From Trichomonas vaginalis G3 (Eukaryota > Parabasalia > Trichomonadida > Trichomonadidae): a stretch of DNA of 64,000 bases. The notes under the pieces were generated by a model. It ran no database searches, had not been told where the DNA came from, and worked only from the letters and a program-made list of their open reading frames with translations. Shown here in pieces: positions 33,124 to 42,312 of the stretch (positions are counted from its first letter, which is position 1; the number at the start of each line of letters is the position of its first letter). The DNA is taken from contig NC_067208.1 in NCBI RefSeq assembly GCF_026262505.1, positions 5,403,962-5,467,961 on the forward strand. Reading direction: 5' to 3'. The position numbers and the translations under genes were made by a program.

Positions 33124-34101
33124 ATGCATGAATCATATTTAGATATTTGGAATCACTATTTTCCTGATATAACTGGCTTCAAATTAAAGCGGAGTCAAGA
33201 AACGATGCATTTAACTTCAGGAAGCTATTTTATTTATATTGTTGAATTTTTAGATCTTCTTGACTATGGATGCATTAACATTGATTCTGGTTCAAAATAC
33301 ACATTATTATTTGTTGATTTCTGCAAATCCACAAATTGTACTTCCTTGTTTAATTCTCTTAGAGGAGGATTCCTCAAATTAAAATCTAGTGGGCAAGCAA
33401 AGATAAAAAATGTTTATTGTAATAGAAACACGGTTTATGATGCAACATTTAGCGGCCAATCAATTTTGATCTTCAATGATTATACTACTATTGAAAGGTC
33501 TTCTTTTGAAAATTGTTTTGGTAACGGATCATACTCAAGTGTTCCCAGATTTCATTCTAAATGTGATATATCATCTCTGAATCATTCATTCAATACATGT
33601 ATGAATGATCCTTCATCAAGAATTTTAAATCATGGAAGATATAGCTTTTGTTATATTTCTTCAAACATTGCTACGAATGGTGATGTATTAATGCATACTG
33701 GAACATATATTCTTACTCTTTCAAAAACAATATTTATAAATAACACTGCAAACTCATCGATTTTCATGTGTGAAGGGGGTTCAAGTTCGTATATATCAAG
33801 CTGTTCTTTTATAAAAAATAATTCGACTGTATATTTTCGATCATTAGTTTATAATTCAAAAAATTCTTCGATTTTTGTTGAAAAATGCTCTTTAATTGAT
33901 AATATAATTGGCTATTCTTGTCATGTGCATGCAAACTGTACTGTTGACTTGAATGAAATAGGAACCGAGAGTTTCTATATATTCTTATCTCTAAATATTC
34001 AAAGTACACTACTCAAATTTATCGATATTCAGATTACATGCATGAATCCTAATATATTCAATATTAATATGAATAATTTACTTGTGAATATCTTATATTA
34101 A
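33124..34101 (+). CDS. Beta-helix-like surface-protein family member, possibly truncated
   Basis: A 325-residue frame from the ATG at 33124. It shows repeated short strands with small polar turns: SIFVEKCSLIDN, TIFINNTANSSIFMCEG, YISSCSFIKNN and SSFENCFGNGS. This pattern is typical of right-handed parallel beta-helix proteins, and the many NxS/T sites suggest an exported product. An N-terminal module (W-x-H-Y-F ... GSYFIYIVEFLDLLDYGCINI ... RGGFLKLKSSG) recurs in the ORFs at 34159 and 46648. No signal peptide or membrane anchor is visible, so the ends may be lost. Trichomonads carry large families of such cysteine-containing, possibly surface proteins. The function is unknown. Confidence 0.5.
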   Translation: MHESYLDIWNHYFPDITGFKLKRSQETMHLTSGSYFIYIVEFLDLLDYGCINIDSGSKYTLLFVDFCKSTNCTSLFNSLRGGFLKLKSSGQAKIKNVYCNRNTVYDATFSGQSILIFNDYTTIERSSFENCFGNGSYSSVPRFHSKCDISSLNHSFNTCMNDPSSRILNHGRYSFCYISSNIATNGDVLMHTGTYILTLSKTIFINNTANSSIFMCEGGSSSYISSCSFIKNNSTVYFRSLVYNSKNSSIFVEKCSLIDNIIGYSCHVHANCTVDLNEIGTESFYIFLSLNIQSTLLKFIDIQITCMNPNIFNINMNNLLVNILY

Positions 34102-34158
34102 GAATTACCAAAGAATTTTTAAAAAAAAATATCAAAGAAATCATGATAATGATTGAAA

Positions 34159-35034
34159 ATGACATTCTTATCAGTTCACCAGGAAGGGACATGGCGAGAA
34201 TTCTTTGGTGATACATCATATATTAGCCTCTTCAGAGAAAATGGAGTTGGTCCATTCTCACAAGGAAATGCAAACTCTTTCTTCATCAGAAGATGTATTT
34301 ATGTCGACCTACATCCACAAGGAGGAATTAGATTCCTTAGTACAACCGAAAATATGCGTATTTTCATTAATGATACTACTTTCCGCTCTTGTTTCACAGA
34401 TTATCAGCGTCAGTCTGGTGGCTCATTCTATTGGCGAGAACAAGGATCTTGTGTCCAATGTCGAAATTGTTATGACACATCTTGGTGTTCAAACACAGGC
34501 CAAGCATATGGAACCACTGTGTCATCAAACGGAATAAATCATTGTAATTTTTCTACTTTAAATAATTTAGGTATTGACGAAAATTTATATCAATTTTCAG
34601 TTGGTCAATCAGGAGGAAATGTTTTTATAAATAATAATAACCAAACATTTTGCAAATGCAATATAGTTGCAGGGATTTCGTCATCAAAATTTGCAATTTT
34701 TTATCAAAAATTTTCTAATTATCGAAGCATTCTGACTGGAGGGGGACACTCATTTGTGAACTCTAATAATGCGAATCCTTCATATTTTCAAAATATTAAT
34801 TCAATTAATAATACGACACCAAGTGCGATTTATTTAAATACACAGTTTGATGGAACAACGGCTTTTGAGAATTGTACTTTTAAAGATAACACATGTATGT
34901 ATATTATTCAATGTGATGTAATACAAATATTAATATCTAATATGTTTGTTGAAAATATTTCACAAATAAGTGGGGATGTAATTTTTTCTAATACTCTGAT
35001 TATAGAGAATATTGAAAATGTAATTCTTTCTTAA
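34159..35034 (+). CDS. Beta-helix-like surface-protein family member (tandem paralogue)
   Basis: A 291-residue frame from the ATG at 34159, 57 bp after the previous ORF. It starts with the shared module TWREFFGDTSYISLF and then GGIRFLSTTENMRIFINDTT, and continues GGSFYWREQGSCVQCRNCYD with closely spaced cysteines, followed by SSNGINHCNFSTL and beta-helix coils to the end. The module order matches the ORFs at 33124 and 46648. It is not the continuation of the previous ORF, because it restarts at the N-terminal module. That makes a tandem duplicate the likelier explanation. No signal peptide or transmembrane helix is seen. It may be a decayed or partial gene. Confidence 0.48.
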   Translation: MTFLSVHQEGTWREFFGDTSYISLFRENGVGPFSQGNANSFFIRRCIYVDLHPQGGIRFLSTTENMRIFINDTTFRSCFTDYQRQSGGSFYWREQGSCVQCRNCYDTSWCSNTGQAYGTTVSSNGINHCNFSTLNNLGIDENLYQFSVGQSGGNVFINNNNQTFCKCNIVAGISSSKFAIFYQKFSNYRSILTGGGHSFVNSNNANPSYFQNINSINNTTPSAIYLNTQFDGTTAFENCTFKDNTCMYIIQCDVIQILISNMFVENISQISGDVIFSNTLIIENIENVILS

Positions 35035-35481
35035 GATAGAGATATATGTTTGAGAACTCATTATCGCATAGAAGAAAGAAATCATTATAAGATATTTTCA
35101 CTCAGTTTATATATAGGACTGATATATGTTTGAGCACTTTCTGATACTCTATTTGTCAGAAAGTATGCATTTGTAAACTTTCTGACACTAAAAAATTGAC
35201 TTTTCAAAGTTTCTGACATTACTATGTTTTTGTGTCAAAAATTACTGAAATTTCCCATCAAACGATGATTTTTTTTAAAAAAAAACACGCATCGTTTTGT
35301 CGACCTTAAGGGAATACTTACCATTATATAACATACTCTTTAAAGAGCTTTAAAAATCAATATATCTATATTTTAACAACAGAAATGTATAACAACCATA
35401 TTAGGCCCTATATAATGATTTATAATAAATATAGAAAATTAGGATATAAGCTTTAAGCTTAAGTAAATATATATAAACATT
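35035..35481. other. Intergenic region between convergent genes
   Basis: 447 AT-rich bases. GATATATGTTTGAG occurs twice, near 35042 and 35120, and TTTCTGACA-like words recur three times between 35130 and 35220. No gene is seen. Confidence 0.5.
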
Positions 35482-38469
35482 TTATTCAGTCTGAAGAAGA
35501 GGAGGAAATGGATCCCACATCAAAGGAAGAGGGAGGTCTACTCTGAATACTTCGTTCGGTTTCTTCGACGCAGACATGAAAACAGTTCCCCAAATAACAG
35601 AACTCTGAAGTTTAGGTGCATTAGATACTATAAACAAATGTCGTTTTGCTCTAGAGATTGCTACATTCACTCTCTCGTTCATTTCAACGAAAGTAGACAT
35701 GTTTGTCCTGCATGTTGATATGATGATGACATCTCTCTCATCACCCTGGAATGCATCGACTGTCGAAACATCGACAACAGGATGTTTCCCATCATCACAT
35801 AAAGGCTGTTGTATCATATCAACTTGAGCTTTGTAGAAACAGATTACGCCGATTTGATCATTTGGAACTCCTCTTTTCAATAGGCATCGAACTAAACTAA
35901 TGACTGTTGTGATCTCTTGTTCATTGATATAGCTACCTCGCATGCTTTTCTCGCTTCCCGAAACAACATTGAATAGGCAAACAGTTGGCATTTCATACAA
36001 AGGTCGACGATCTTCTTCGCTGACACCTGACGTGACTTTTCCTTTATAAAATAACTTGGAACAGATATCAGCAATTGATGGATGACATCTGTATTGAATA
36101 GACAACATAACAGGTGGATAAACTCTGATCAATCTCGAGAAGAGAGGTCTTCCTAATCCTAATGGCGAATGACTTGAAATTGTTGGAGGTAACTGCATCG
36201 GATCTCCACAACAAATCAATTGCTGACAACCGAATGAAATTGGAAGAAAAGATATTGGTTCCGGTTGTTGTGAACATTCATCTAACAAAACAAAAGTAAA
36301 TTTCTTGTTCTGAATACATTCAAATTGACATGCAGCACATGTTACACCTGTAACTCTACAAATGTCAATTTTTGATGTTTTCGTTCTTTTCTCTTCTTGT
36401 GCGTTTTTGATTGCGAGTTCAACTTCTTTGTTCATTTCCATACTCTGCAAAGTTTTCAGTTCATCAAGATCGGAGTTTCCTGTTGCATATGGTAATACTT
36501 TTCTTGACATGTTTTTGACACTTCCGACTCTTGTCAAATTGTCAAAACCGTCATCTAACAAATTCAAAAGTACATTATCAACAGCGACATTTGTTGTTGC
36601 AGCAATCAGGATTTTATCATCCCTATTTGCCATGGTTAATACTTTATCAAGAAAAGTGACAATAACGGACAAAAGGTGACTTTTTCCAGCACCGAAAATA
36701 CCGTGAACCAACAAAATTGGTTTTTCTCCATTGAATGATTCAGCTACAGATAATAAAGCCATTTTCTGACATTCATTCAATTTATATTTGTCAGAAAATT
36801 GATTAGCAATTGAAATTAAATCAATATTTGGCATGTTAATTTCTGACACTTTTTGACCCGACAGAATTGCTGGCAAAATTGGCAAATTTTCAGGATTTAA
36901 GTTATACAAATTCATAATTGCACTTTTTTCTGATTGTGCGTTGAATAACTTAATTGCCAAACATTTTGTTGTCATAGGGAATCTGTTTAAGTCATCAAAG
37001 AATCCATCCAAATAGATTTTGTTGCCTCTTCCTACACCATAACCGTTTGACACACAGAAAATTTTATCGTTGTTATCTAAAATCAATATCCAAACATCAT
37101 CCTTAGAAAATTCATTCTCAGTATTTCCTGTTGCACCGATACTTATGAAATTCATGTTTTTCGTTCTCTGAAAAATTGCATCACTCGAAAATATTCCACG
37201 TGATCTCAAAAAAATGACAATTGGAGCTCTTGGTACTTTTCTATCTAAAGGAACTTCAGTATCTTGATTCATCTGTTTGTAACATTTGCACTGGTTGCAG
37301 TGATAGTAATAAAAGCCTTTTTTGTCAACACCGAATTTCATCGGACCATGATTTTTGTTTTGAGTACAAATTGGTGGTTTGTAAACCGCTGAAAACCGTC
37401 CTGCCATGTAAAGTCTGTAAACTTCTCTAATTTTGACATTTAATTCATTTGTGAGGGAATCGATAAAAGCGGTTTTGTAATCTTCATAATTTTGGAATGT
37501 TTCAGGAATAGCTTGGCCATAGTTTTTCTTTGTGTTCTCCCATTTTAAGTCGATTTTTATTTGAGAACAATCAAGAATTTGGTCTTTTTTTGGATTTTCT
37601 TCTTGTGTTGAATCATCTAAATCATTTAGGTCAGGATCTGAGTCTGAATCAAAGTTTGCAGGTTGTATCTTTGGTTGTGGACCGTGTGATACAAAAGAAT
37701 CGTTTTCTTCATCAGATGAGGAAAGAGATTGAGATCTTTGTAAAGATTTAAGGATATCTTTGGTAGGAGTGTGTTGTTTGGCTGGAGATTTGGATATCTC
37801 GGGTGTTTTTGGTGGATTTGTTTCTTCGCTTTCGTCAATTTGAAAGAATTGTAAAATTTCTTCAAAAGTTCTTGGATTTTTGCGTCTTGAAGTAGTAGGT
37901 TCTTCTTTTTTGATGACTTTAGTTTCAATTTGAACTGTTTTTTGCTCTTTTGGCTCTTCATTTAATTTTGGATATTCGCCTCTGAAATGTTGAACTTGGT
38001 ACTTCTTTAATTCATCGCTTACTTCTCGCTTTTGCTTTATCTTGGGCTGTATTGGCTCTTCTTCCTCATGTTTCGGTGGTTTTTCGTGTATTATTGGTGT
38101 AATTCTTGTTGGAGGTTTGAATCCTGGAGTGTTAGTTCTCCTTAGTCCAGGTCTTTGTATTGTAAGTACTGATTGTGGTCGTTCTGGCTTTGTTGGTACG
38201 TTTGTTGAAGAAACTAAGTCATTGAAGCGAATTAATACAGGAGAGACCACAATTTCTGAGTCTTCATCTATTGGTAACTTATCTGGTGGTATTCTTCCGC
38301 GCGTTACTTGCTTTCCTTCCTCGTCAACAACAGTAATGGTTGTAATGTTCCGAGAACTGTTATATGTTATTGTTGCAACACCATCCATGAAGCCGCTCTT
38401 CTGCTTTTGTGTTATTTTCTTCGTGAAGAGGACATTCCATGTCTGTACTTGGTCGCCCTCTTCTTGCAT
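35482..38469 (-). CDS. ZGRF1-like DUF2439-GRF-SF1 helicase
   Basis: A 995-residue protein from the ATG at 38469. Residues about 1-90 (QTWNVLFTKKITQKQKSGF, ITVVDEEGKQVTRGRIP) match the DUF2439 module at the N-terminus of ZGRF1/Mte1-type proteins. A charged linker follows, and a cysteine/histidine cluster at about 366-400 (GPMKFGVDKKGFYYYHCNQC) resembles a GRF zinc finger. The C-terminal half is a UPF1-like SF1 helicase: Walker A GIFGAGKSH (~590), DECSQQ (~730), GDPMQLPP (~757), QYRCHPS (~790), AFQGDERD and ISRAKRHLF (~938). In animals ZGRF1 dissociates D-loops and aids crosslink repair. Nuclear recombination repair is therefore the inferred role. A plain UPF1-like RNA helicase is the alternative, but the N-terminal module argues against it. 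Confidence 0.78.
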   Translation of the reverse strand: MQEEGDQVQTWNVLFTKKITQKQKSGFMDGVATITYNSSRNITTITVVDEEGKQVTRGRIPPDKLPIDEDSEIVVSPVLIRFNDLVSSTNVPTKPERPQSVLTIQRPGLRRTNTPGFKPPTRITPIIHEKPPKHEEEEPIQPKIKQKREVSDELKKYQVQHFRGEYPKLNEEPKEQKTVQIETKVIKKEEPTTSRRKNPRTFEEILQFFQIDESEETNPPKTPEISKSPAKQHTPTKDILKSLQRSQSLSSSDEENDSFVSHGPQPKIQPANFDSDSDPDLNDLDDSTQEENPKKDQILDCSQIKIDLKWENTKKNYGQAIPETFQNYEDYKTAFIDSLTNELNVKIREVYRLYMAGRFSAVYKPPICTQNKNHGPMKFGVDKKGFYYYHCNQCKCYKQMNQDTEVPLDRKVPRAPIVIFLRSRGIFSSDAIFQRTKNMNFISIGATGNTENEFSKDDVWILILDNNDKIFCVSNGYGVGRGNKIYLDGFFDDLNRFPMTTKCLAIKLFNAQSEKSAIMNLYNLNPENLPILPAILSGQKVSEINMPNIDLISIANQFSDKYKLNECQKMALLSVAESFNGEKPILLVHGIFGAGKSHLLSVIVTFLDKVLTMANRDDKILIAATTNVAVDNVLLNLLDDGFDNLTRVGSVKNMSRKVLPYATGNSDLDELKTLQSMEMNKEVELAIKNAQEEKRTKTSKIDICRVTGVTCAACQFECIQNKKFTFVLLDECSQQPEPISFLPISFGCQQLICCGDPMQLPPTISSHSPLGLGRPLFSRLIRVYPPVMLSIQYRCHPSIADICSKLFYKGKVTSGVSEEDRRPLYEMPTVCLFNVVSGSEKSMRGSYINEQEITTVISLVRCLLKRGVPNDQIGVICFYKAQVDMIQQPLCDDGKHPVVDVSTVDAFQGDERDVIIISTCRTNMSTFVEMNERVNVAISRAKRHLFIVSNAPKLQSSVIWGTVFMSASKKPNEVFRVDLPLPLMWDPFPPLLQTE

Positions 38470-38840
38470 ATGGGAAGAAGGGAAGTAAAATTCTGAAGTT
38501 TACACTTCACAAGGGAAGTTGGTGATTTTCTTCAACTTCTCATTTTGCAATTCTATAAAACATAGAAAAACATGATAATTTTTGAAAAACAGCTACGGAA
38601 TAATTTTTGAACGCCAAATTTTCAAAAAAAATCTTTATAGACTTTTCAATACTCGATTTTAATGGAAGCTCAATTCTCTGAAAATATGTTAAATTGTTTG
38701 CATATGCAAAATTAAAGACATTTTTTGCGATGTGGTATCCTCAGAGGAATATTTTTACATGATATATATTGCATTGCTTAAATAAGCTCTTAAAAAAATA
38801 AAATAAAAGATTATCTACTTAAAATCCTTCTTTTATAATA
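38470..38840. other. Intergenic, upstream of helicase gene
   Basis: 371 AT-rich bases between the 5' end of the helicase gene and the 3' end of the ankyrin gene on the same strand. No gene, strong initiator or repeat is recognised. Confidence 0.5.
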
Positions 38841-40169
38841 TCAGAAAACTAAAGAGTTGCAGCGTGCACCATGTGAAAGAAGAAGTTCGATTGTTTCTTT
38901 ACTTTCATACCATGCTGCATAATCAAGGGCGGTTCTTTCATTTTCATCAACTTCATCGATGTTTGCGCCTAGTGAAATAAGTATCTCAGCTGTTTCTTTA
39001 TTATTATGACGAGCCGCTTTATGAAGAGCGGTTCTTCCACCTTTATCTTTTATGTTGATATTTGCGCCATTTTCAATAAGAAGTTCAGCTGTTTCTTTAC
39101 TATTGTAACGTGCCGCTTTATGAAGAGCGGTTCTTCCACTGTTATCTTCTATGTTGATATTTGCGCCTTTTGCAATAAGAAGTTCAGTTGTATCTTTTCT
39201 ATTATTGTATGCTGCGTATATAAGAGCAGTTTTTCCTTTTTTATCTGTTTCATTGATATTTGCACCAGCTGAAAGGAAAAAATCGCAAAGAGATGGAATA
39301 CCAAACTTTGCTGAATAAATAAAGCATTTGTCAACATTATTAGTTCGATCGAATTTAACAAAAAATGCCTCCAAATTTTTAAATCTTAAGCAATTACATA
39401 ACCTTATCCTCATTTTGTATTTGTTCATCAAGAATGTAACAAAATCAATGTTATGAGAAGCAATTGCAAATTTCATACAATAACCGCCAGGTTTTTGATA
39501 TTTCAAACATTCACTCATAATCTCTGGATTTTCTCCTAAAAATGATAATGCCAGGCAATTCTCGGATATATATGAGTTAAATTTTGTTCTTAAAAACTTA
39601 AAGCAATCAACTGCACCGTGGTAACTACATAATTCAAGTAATGAGTATGGATCGAATAATTCTGGATATAAATCGCTTCTAAATTTTTGATCTTTATCAA
39701 ATCCATCTCTTTCAGTGAATGCGATGAAAGTTTCTATGTCATTGTACATAATTGCCCTGTAAATTGTATTTTCTGAATGAATTTCGAATTTTTTTACGTA
39801 AATGTATCTGAAATCAGCAGATTTGTATAATTTAATTCCATATTCTTTGTAAAACAGGAAGTTAGGAGTGAGTGGAAATTTGCTGACCTCTGTTACATGA
39901 TAATCATCATATATATGTTTCGCAAGTGTCAAATATGACTTTGTATAGCGGTTTTTATACTTGATTATTTTTAAAATGTTACGTATAACATTTTGTGGAA
40001 GGTCTTTCTTTGAATCAATCAATTCTGTTTTGATCATTTTGTAAATTGAGTTTAATTCTTCTTCTTTTTCTGTTTTTAACTGATAGAGCGCATTATATGA
40101 ATCGATGTAGTATTTATAGGTATCTCGTAATATACTGTATTTGCTTGGGTGAATGTCTTGATCAGACAT
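38841..40169 (-). CDS. DUF3447/ankyrin-repeat protein
   Basis: A 442-residue protein from the ATG at 40169. The N-terminal 300 residues have the helical make-up of the trichomonad DUF3447 region, for example ENTIYRAIMYNDIETFIAF, SLLELCSYHGAVDCFKFL and NCLALSFLGENPEIMSECL. Four canonical ankyrin repeats follow (about 300-442), each with GRTALHKAARYNSKETAELL-type helices and a GANIN turn. The repeats are so alike that the gene probably expanded recently. This is one of the largest gene families in trichomonads. The role is presumably protein-protein interaction and the partner is unknown. Confidence 0.9.
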   Translation of the reverse strand: MSDQDIHPSKYSILRDTYKYYIDSYNALYQLKTEKEEELNSIYKMIKTELIDSKKDLPQNVIRNILKIIKYKNRYTKSYLTLAKHIYDDYHVTEVSKFPLTPNFLFYKEYGIKLYKSADFRYIYVKKFEIHSENTIYRAIMYNDIETFIAFTERDGFDKDQKFRSDLYPELFDPYSLLELCSYHGAVDCFKFLRTKFNSYISENCLALSFLGENPEIMSECLKYQKPGGYCMKFAIASHNIDFVTFLMNKYKMRIRLCNCLRFKNLEAFFVKFDRTNNVDKCFIYSAKFGIPSLCDFFLSAGANINETDKKGKTALIYAAYNNRKDTTELLIAKGANINIEDNSGRTALHKAARYNSKETAELLIENGANINIKDKGGRTALHKAARHNNKETAEILISLGANIDEVDENERTALDYAAWYESKETIELLLSHGARCNSLVF

Positions 40170-40289
40170 AAAAAAAAATTAAAAAGTCACAATTTTACAA
40201 TTTATATCATTTAAAATATCTTTATGATATTTTTATGCGTTTCAACATTTAAGTCTCAATTTCAAAATAACGAAGTACAAAAATATTAA

Positions 40290-41729
40290 ATGGACGAAGA
40301 GTATAAAGACCAATTACCTCAAACGATTGAAGATAAAGTCTCTAATGATGGAACAGAAGAAAGAATATTAGCATTTCAAAACGAATTTCAAGATATTTTT
40401 CCAAAATTGGCTGATTCATTCCATCTAAAGGATCCAAAATCATTTGACTATTATACAAAACAACTTTTAAGCATCATGACTCCAGAAAACCAAGATATTT
40501 TCGAATTCATATTAGATTCTGATTTACTATCGTTTATTATCAGCATTTTAGCTGGGCCATTCTCGCCGTTTACATGCAATTCTTTACAATTACTAGAATC
40601 AATCTTAAACGACTCCAGAATTGGAACATATGAAATTATTATCAACGACAAAGAAATGCCAGGAATAGTTCATGAAAATCTACTCTCTGATGATATTGAT
40701 ATTATCGGCTTTACGCTGGTCTTAATTAACAAATTATTCGAAAAATCCAAAGAATTTCAATTGGAATGCCCCTTTAACATGGAAATGGAGTATGTAAAAA
40801 GTATTCAACGATTTCCAGAGTTAACTCAGCAACTAATTTACACTTTTACTACTATAATTAAGCTTACAATTAATGGTTCACAGTTATATGATTCAATTCT
40901 TGTTTCAAGAATGATATTAACGCAAAACCATGATATATCCGGAATTATTGATGAATATTCACATAGATTGAAGGAAGAAAACGAGATTTTTGATATAATT
41001 AACTTTGATGATTTTGTAATTGACTTTTTATTACCAATTGCAGCGATAAAAATAAAAGAAATCGACGAAAATGATGAAGAACAAAAGGTTTTATTGACAA
41101 ATTCTTATTCTGCATTGAATTTTCTTTATGTTTTGACAGAAATTCTTTATTCAACAAAAGGCGTAATAGAAGAGTCAGCGATTGAACTTCGACAGTCTAT
41201 GATTAAGTGTATATTTTGTATAAATTGGGATATTTTATTGACAAATCAATGGCCAGAAAATCATTTAATTTTAATCATGAAACTTGCTACTTTTGTCATA
41301 GAAAACCATCATAGATTTATAGAAAGTTTTGCATCATCACAGATTATTGATAGTATTCCTAGATATATAGAACATGGATCATATGATCTCAGATTTTCTA
41401 CTCTGAAATTTGTAGAAAAGCTATTTAAGACAGTTATAAGGACAGAAGCAGAGAAAGTGATAGGAGATTTAATATGTCCTGAGTTCGCAGAACTTCTTTC
41501 TGAATTTATTCAAAATGATATACCAGAATTCCAAAAAGTTGTAATTTTTGTTGTTTCTGAGTTCTGTGAAAAAGCAGAAATACTAGGAAAACTAGATCTT
41601 CTTCAGATCTTCGACAATCAAGATGTCTACGACTCTCTTGATGAATTAATTGATAATGGTGAACTGGCCTTCTATGTAAATAACATTATACAATTTGTTG
41701 AAAGCTCTCGAGTTTTATGGGAAAAATAA
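40290..41729 (+). CDS. Armadillo-like helical protein, unknown function
   Basis: A 479-residue protein from the ATG at 40290 (MDEEYKDQLPQTIEDK). It is almost entirely predicted helix, with amphipathic pairs such as NQDIFEFILDSDLLSFIISIL, SPFTCNSLQLLESIL and SYDLRFSTLKFVEKLF, typical of armadillo/HEAT-like solenoids. I recognise no specific family. No signal peptide or membrane segment is seen. It is divergent from the ankyrin gene, with only 120 bp between start codons, so the two share a promoter region. A 33-bp piece of its coding sequence (41055-41087) recurs exactly downstream at 41883-41915. Confidence 0.7.
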   Translation: MDEEYKDQLPQTIEDKVSNDGTEERILAFQNEFQDIFPKLADSFHLKDPKSFDYYTKQLLSIMTPENQDIFEFILDSDLLSFIISILAGPFSPFTCNSLQLLESILNDSRIGTYEIIINDKEMPGIVHENLLSDDIDIIGFTLVLINKLFEKSKEFQLECPFNMEMEYVKSIQRFPELTQQLIYTFTTIIKLTINGSQLYDSILVSRMILTQNHDISGIIDEYSHRLKEENEIFDIINFDDFVIDFLLPIAAIKIKEIDENDEEQKVLLTNSYSALNFLYVLTEILYSTKGVIEESAIELRQSMIKCIFCINWDILLTNQWPENHLILIMKLATFVIENHHRFIESFASSQIIDSIPRYIEHGSYDLRFSTLKFVEKLFKTVIRTEAEKVIGDLICPEFAELLSEFIQNDIPEFQKVVIFVVSEFCEKAEILGKLDLLQIFDNQDVYDSLDELIDNGELAFYVNNIIQFVESSRVLWEK

Positions 41730-42312
41730 TTTCAGTATATGGCTTGCTTTGGCATCTACAAGAAAAAGCATGATTAGAACTAATACATAATTTTGGACTA
41801 TAAATAAGTTATTGTTATAGTATTCAATACCAATCTAACTTTCAAAAGAAATAATATTTTACTATTGTTCTATGGAATTTTGAAAGAAATCGACGAAAAT
41901 GATGAAGAACAAAAGAATTATTTATTTTGAAAATGTAATAAAATAGCAGTAGATATAGAAAGAAATAGAATTCCAACAAAATACTATACTAGAACCAATT
42001 ATAATGCAAAACCAATTACTTCAAAATTTATTTTGCTTTTTCATATTTTGTTCATTTTTCTCGCAATCTCTTTTTGTAGCAAAATCTTTTTTATTAAACT
42101 ACTACAATCGATTTGTACATACTCTAATTGAAAGTAGTGGCTGCATATCCTTCCATTGTATCAGTTCAATTTTGATCATGAAAGCATTCATCCCAAAATT
42201 GGACAATAGATTTTGCAATTAATAAAACAAAACCACTGAAATAATTAAATAGTAAAGCAGTATATAATGAAATAATATCAATATTTACAAATAACAATTA
42301 AAATAGTTATAA
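41730..42312. other. Intergenic with 33-bp exact copy of upstream coding sequence
   Basis: 583 bases. Positions 41883-41915 exactly copy 41055-41087 of the armadillo-like gene (AAAGAAATCGACGAAAATGA...), possibly the trace of a lost tandem copy. A 72-codon hydrophobic frame at 42004-42222 starts with ATG but is AT-driven and not supported. Confidence 0.6.

Noticed and set aside
35042-35133. Repeated GATATATGTTTGAG words as a regulatory repeat
   Set aside because: Only two copies in low-complexity AT-rich DNA; too weak to interpret.
38042-38488. 148-codon Ser/Cys-rich ORF antisense to the helicase
   Set aside because: It is a shadow of the proline/charged linker of the helicase gene.
42004-42222. 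72-codon hydrophobic ORF starting with ATG
   Set aside because: Its hydrophobicity follows from T-rich DNA, it has no family resemblance, and it lies in a 3' intergenic region.
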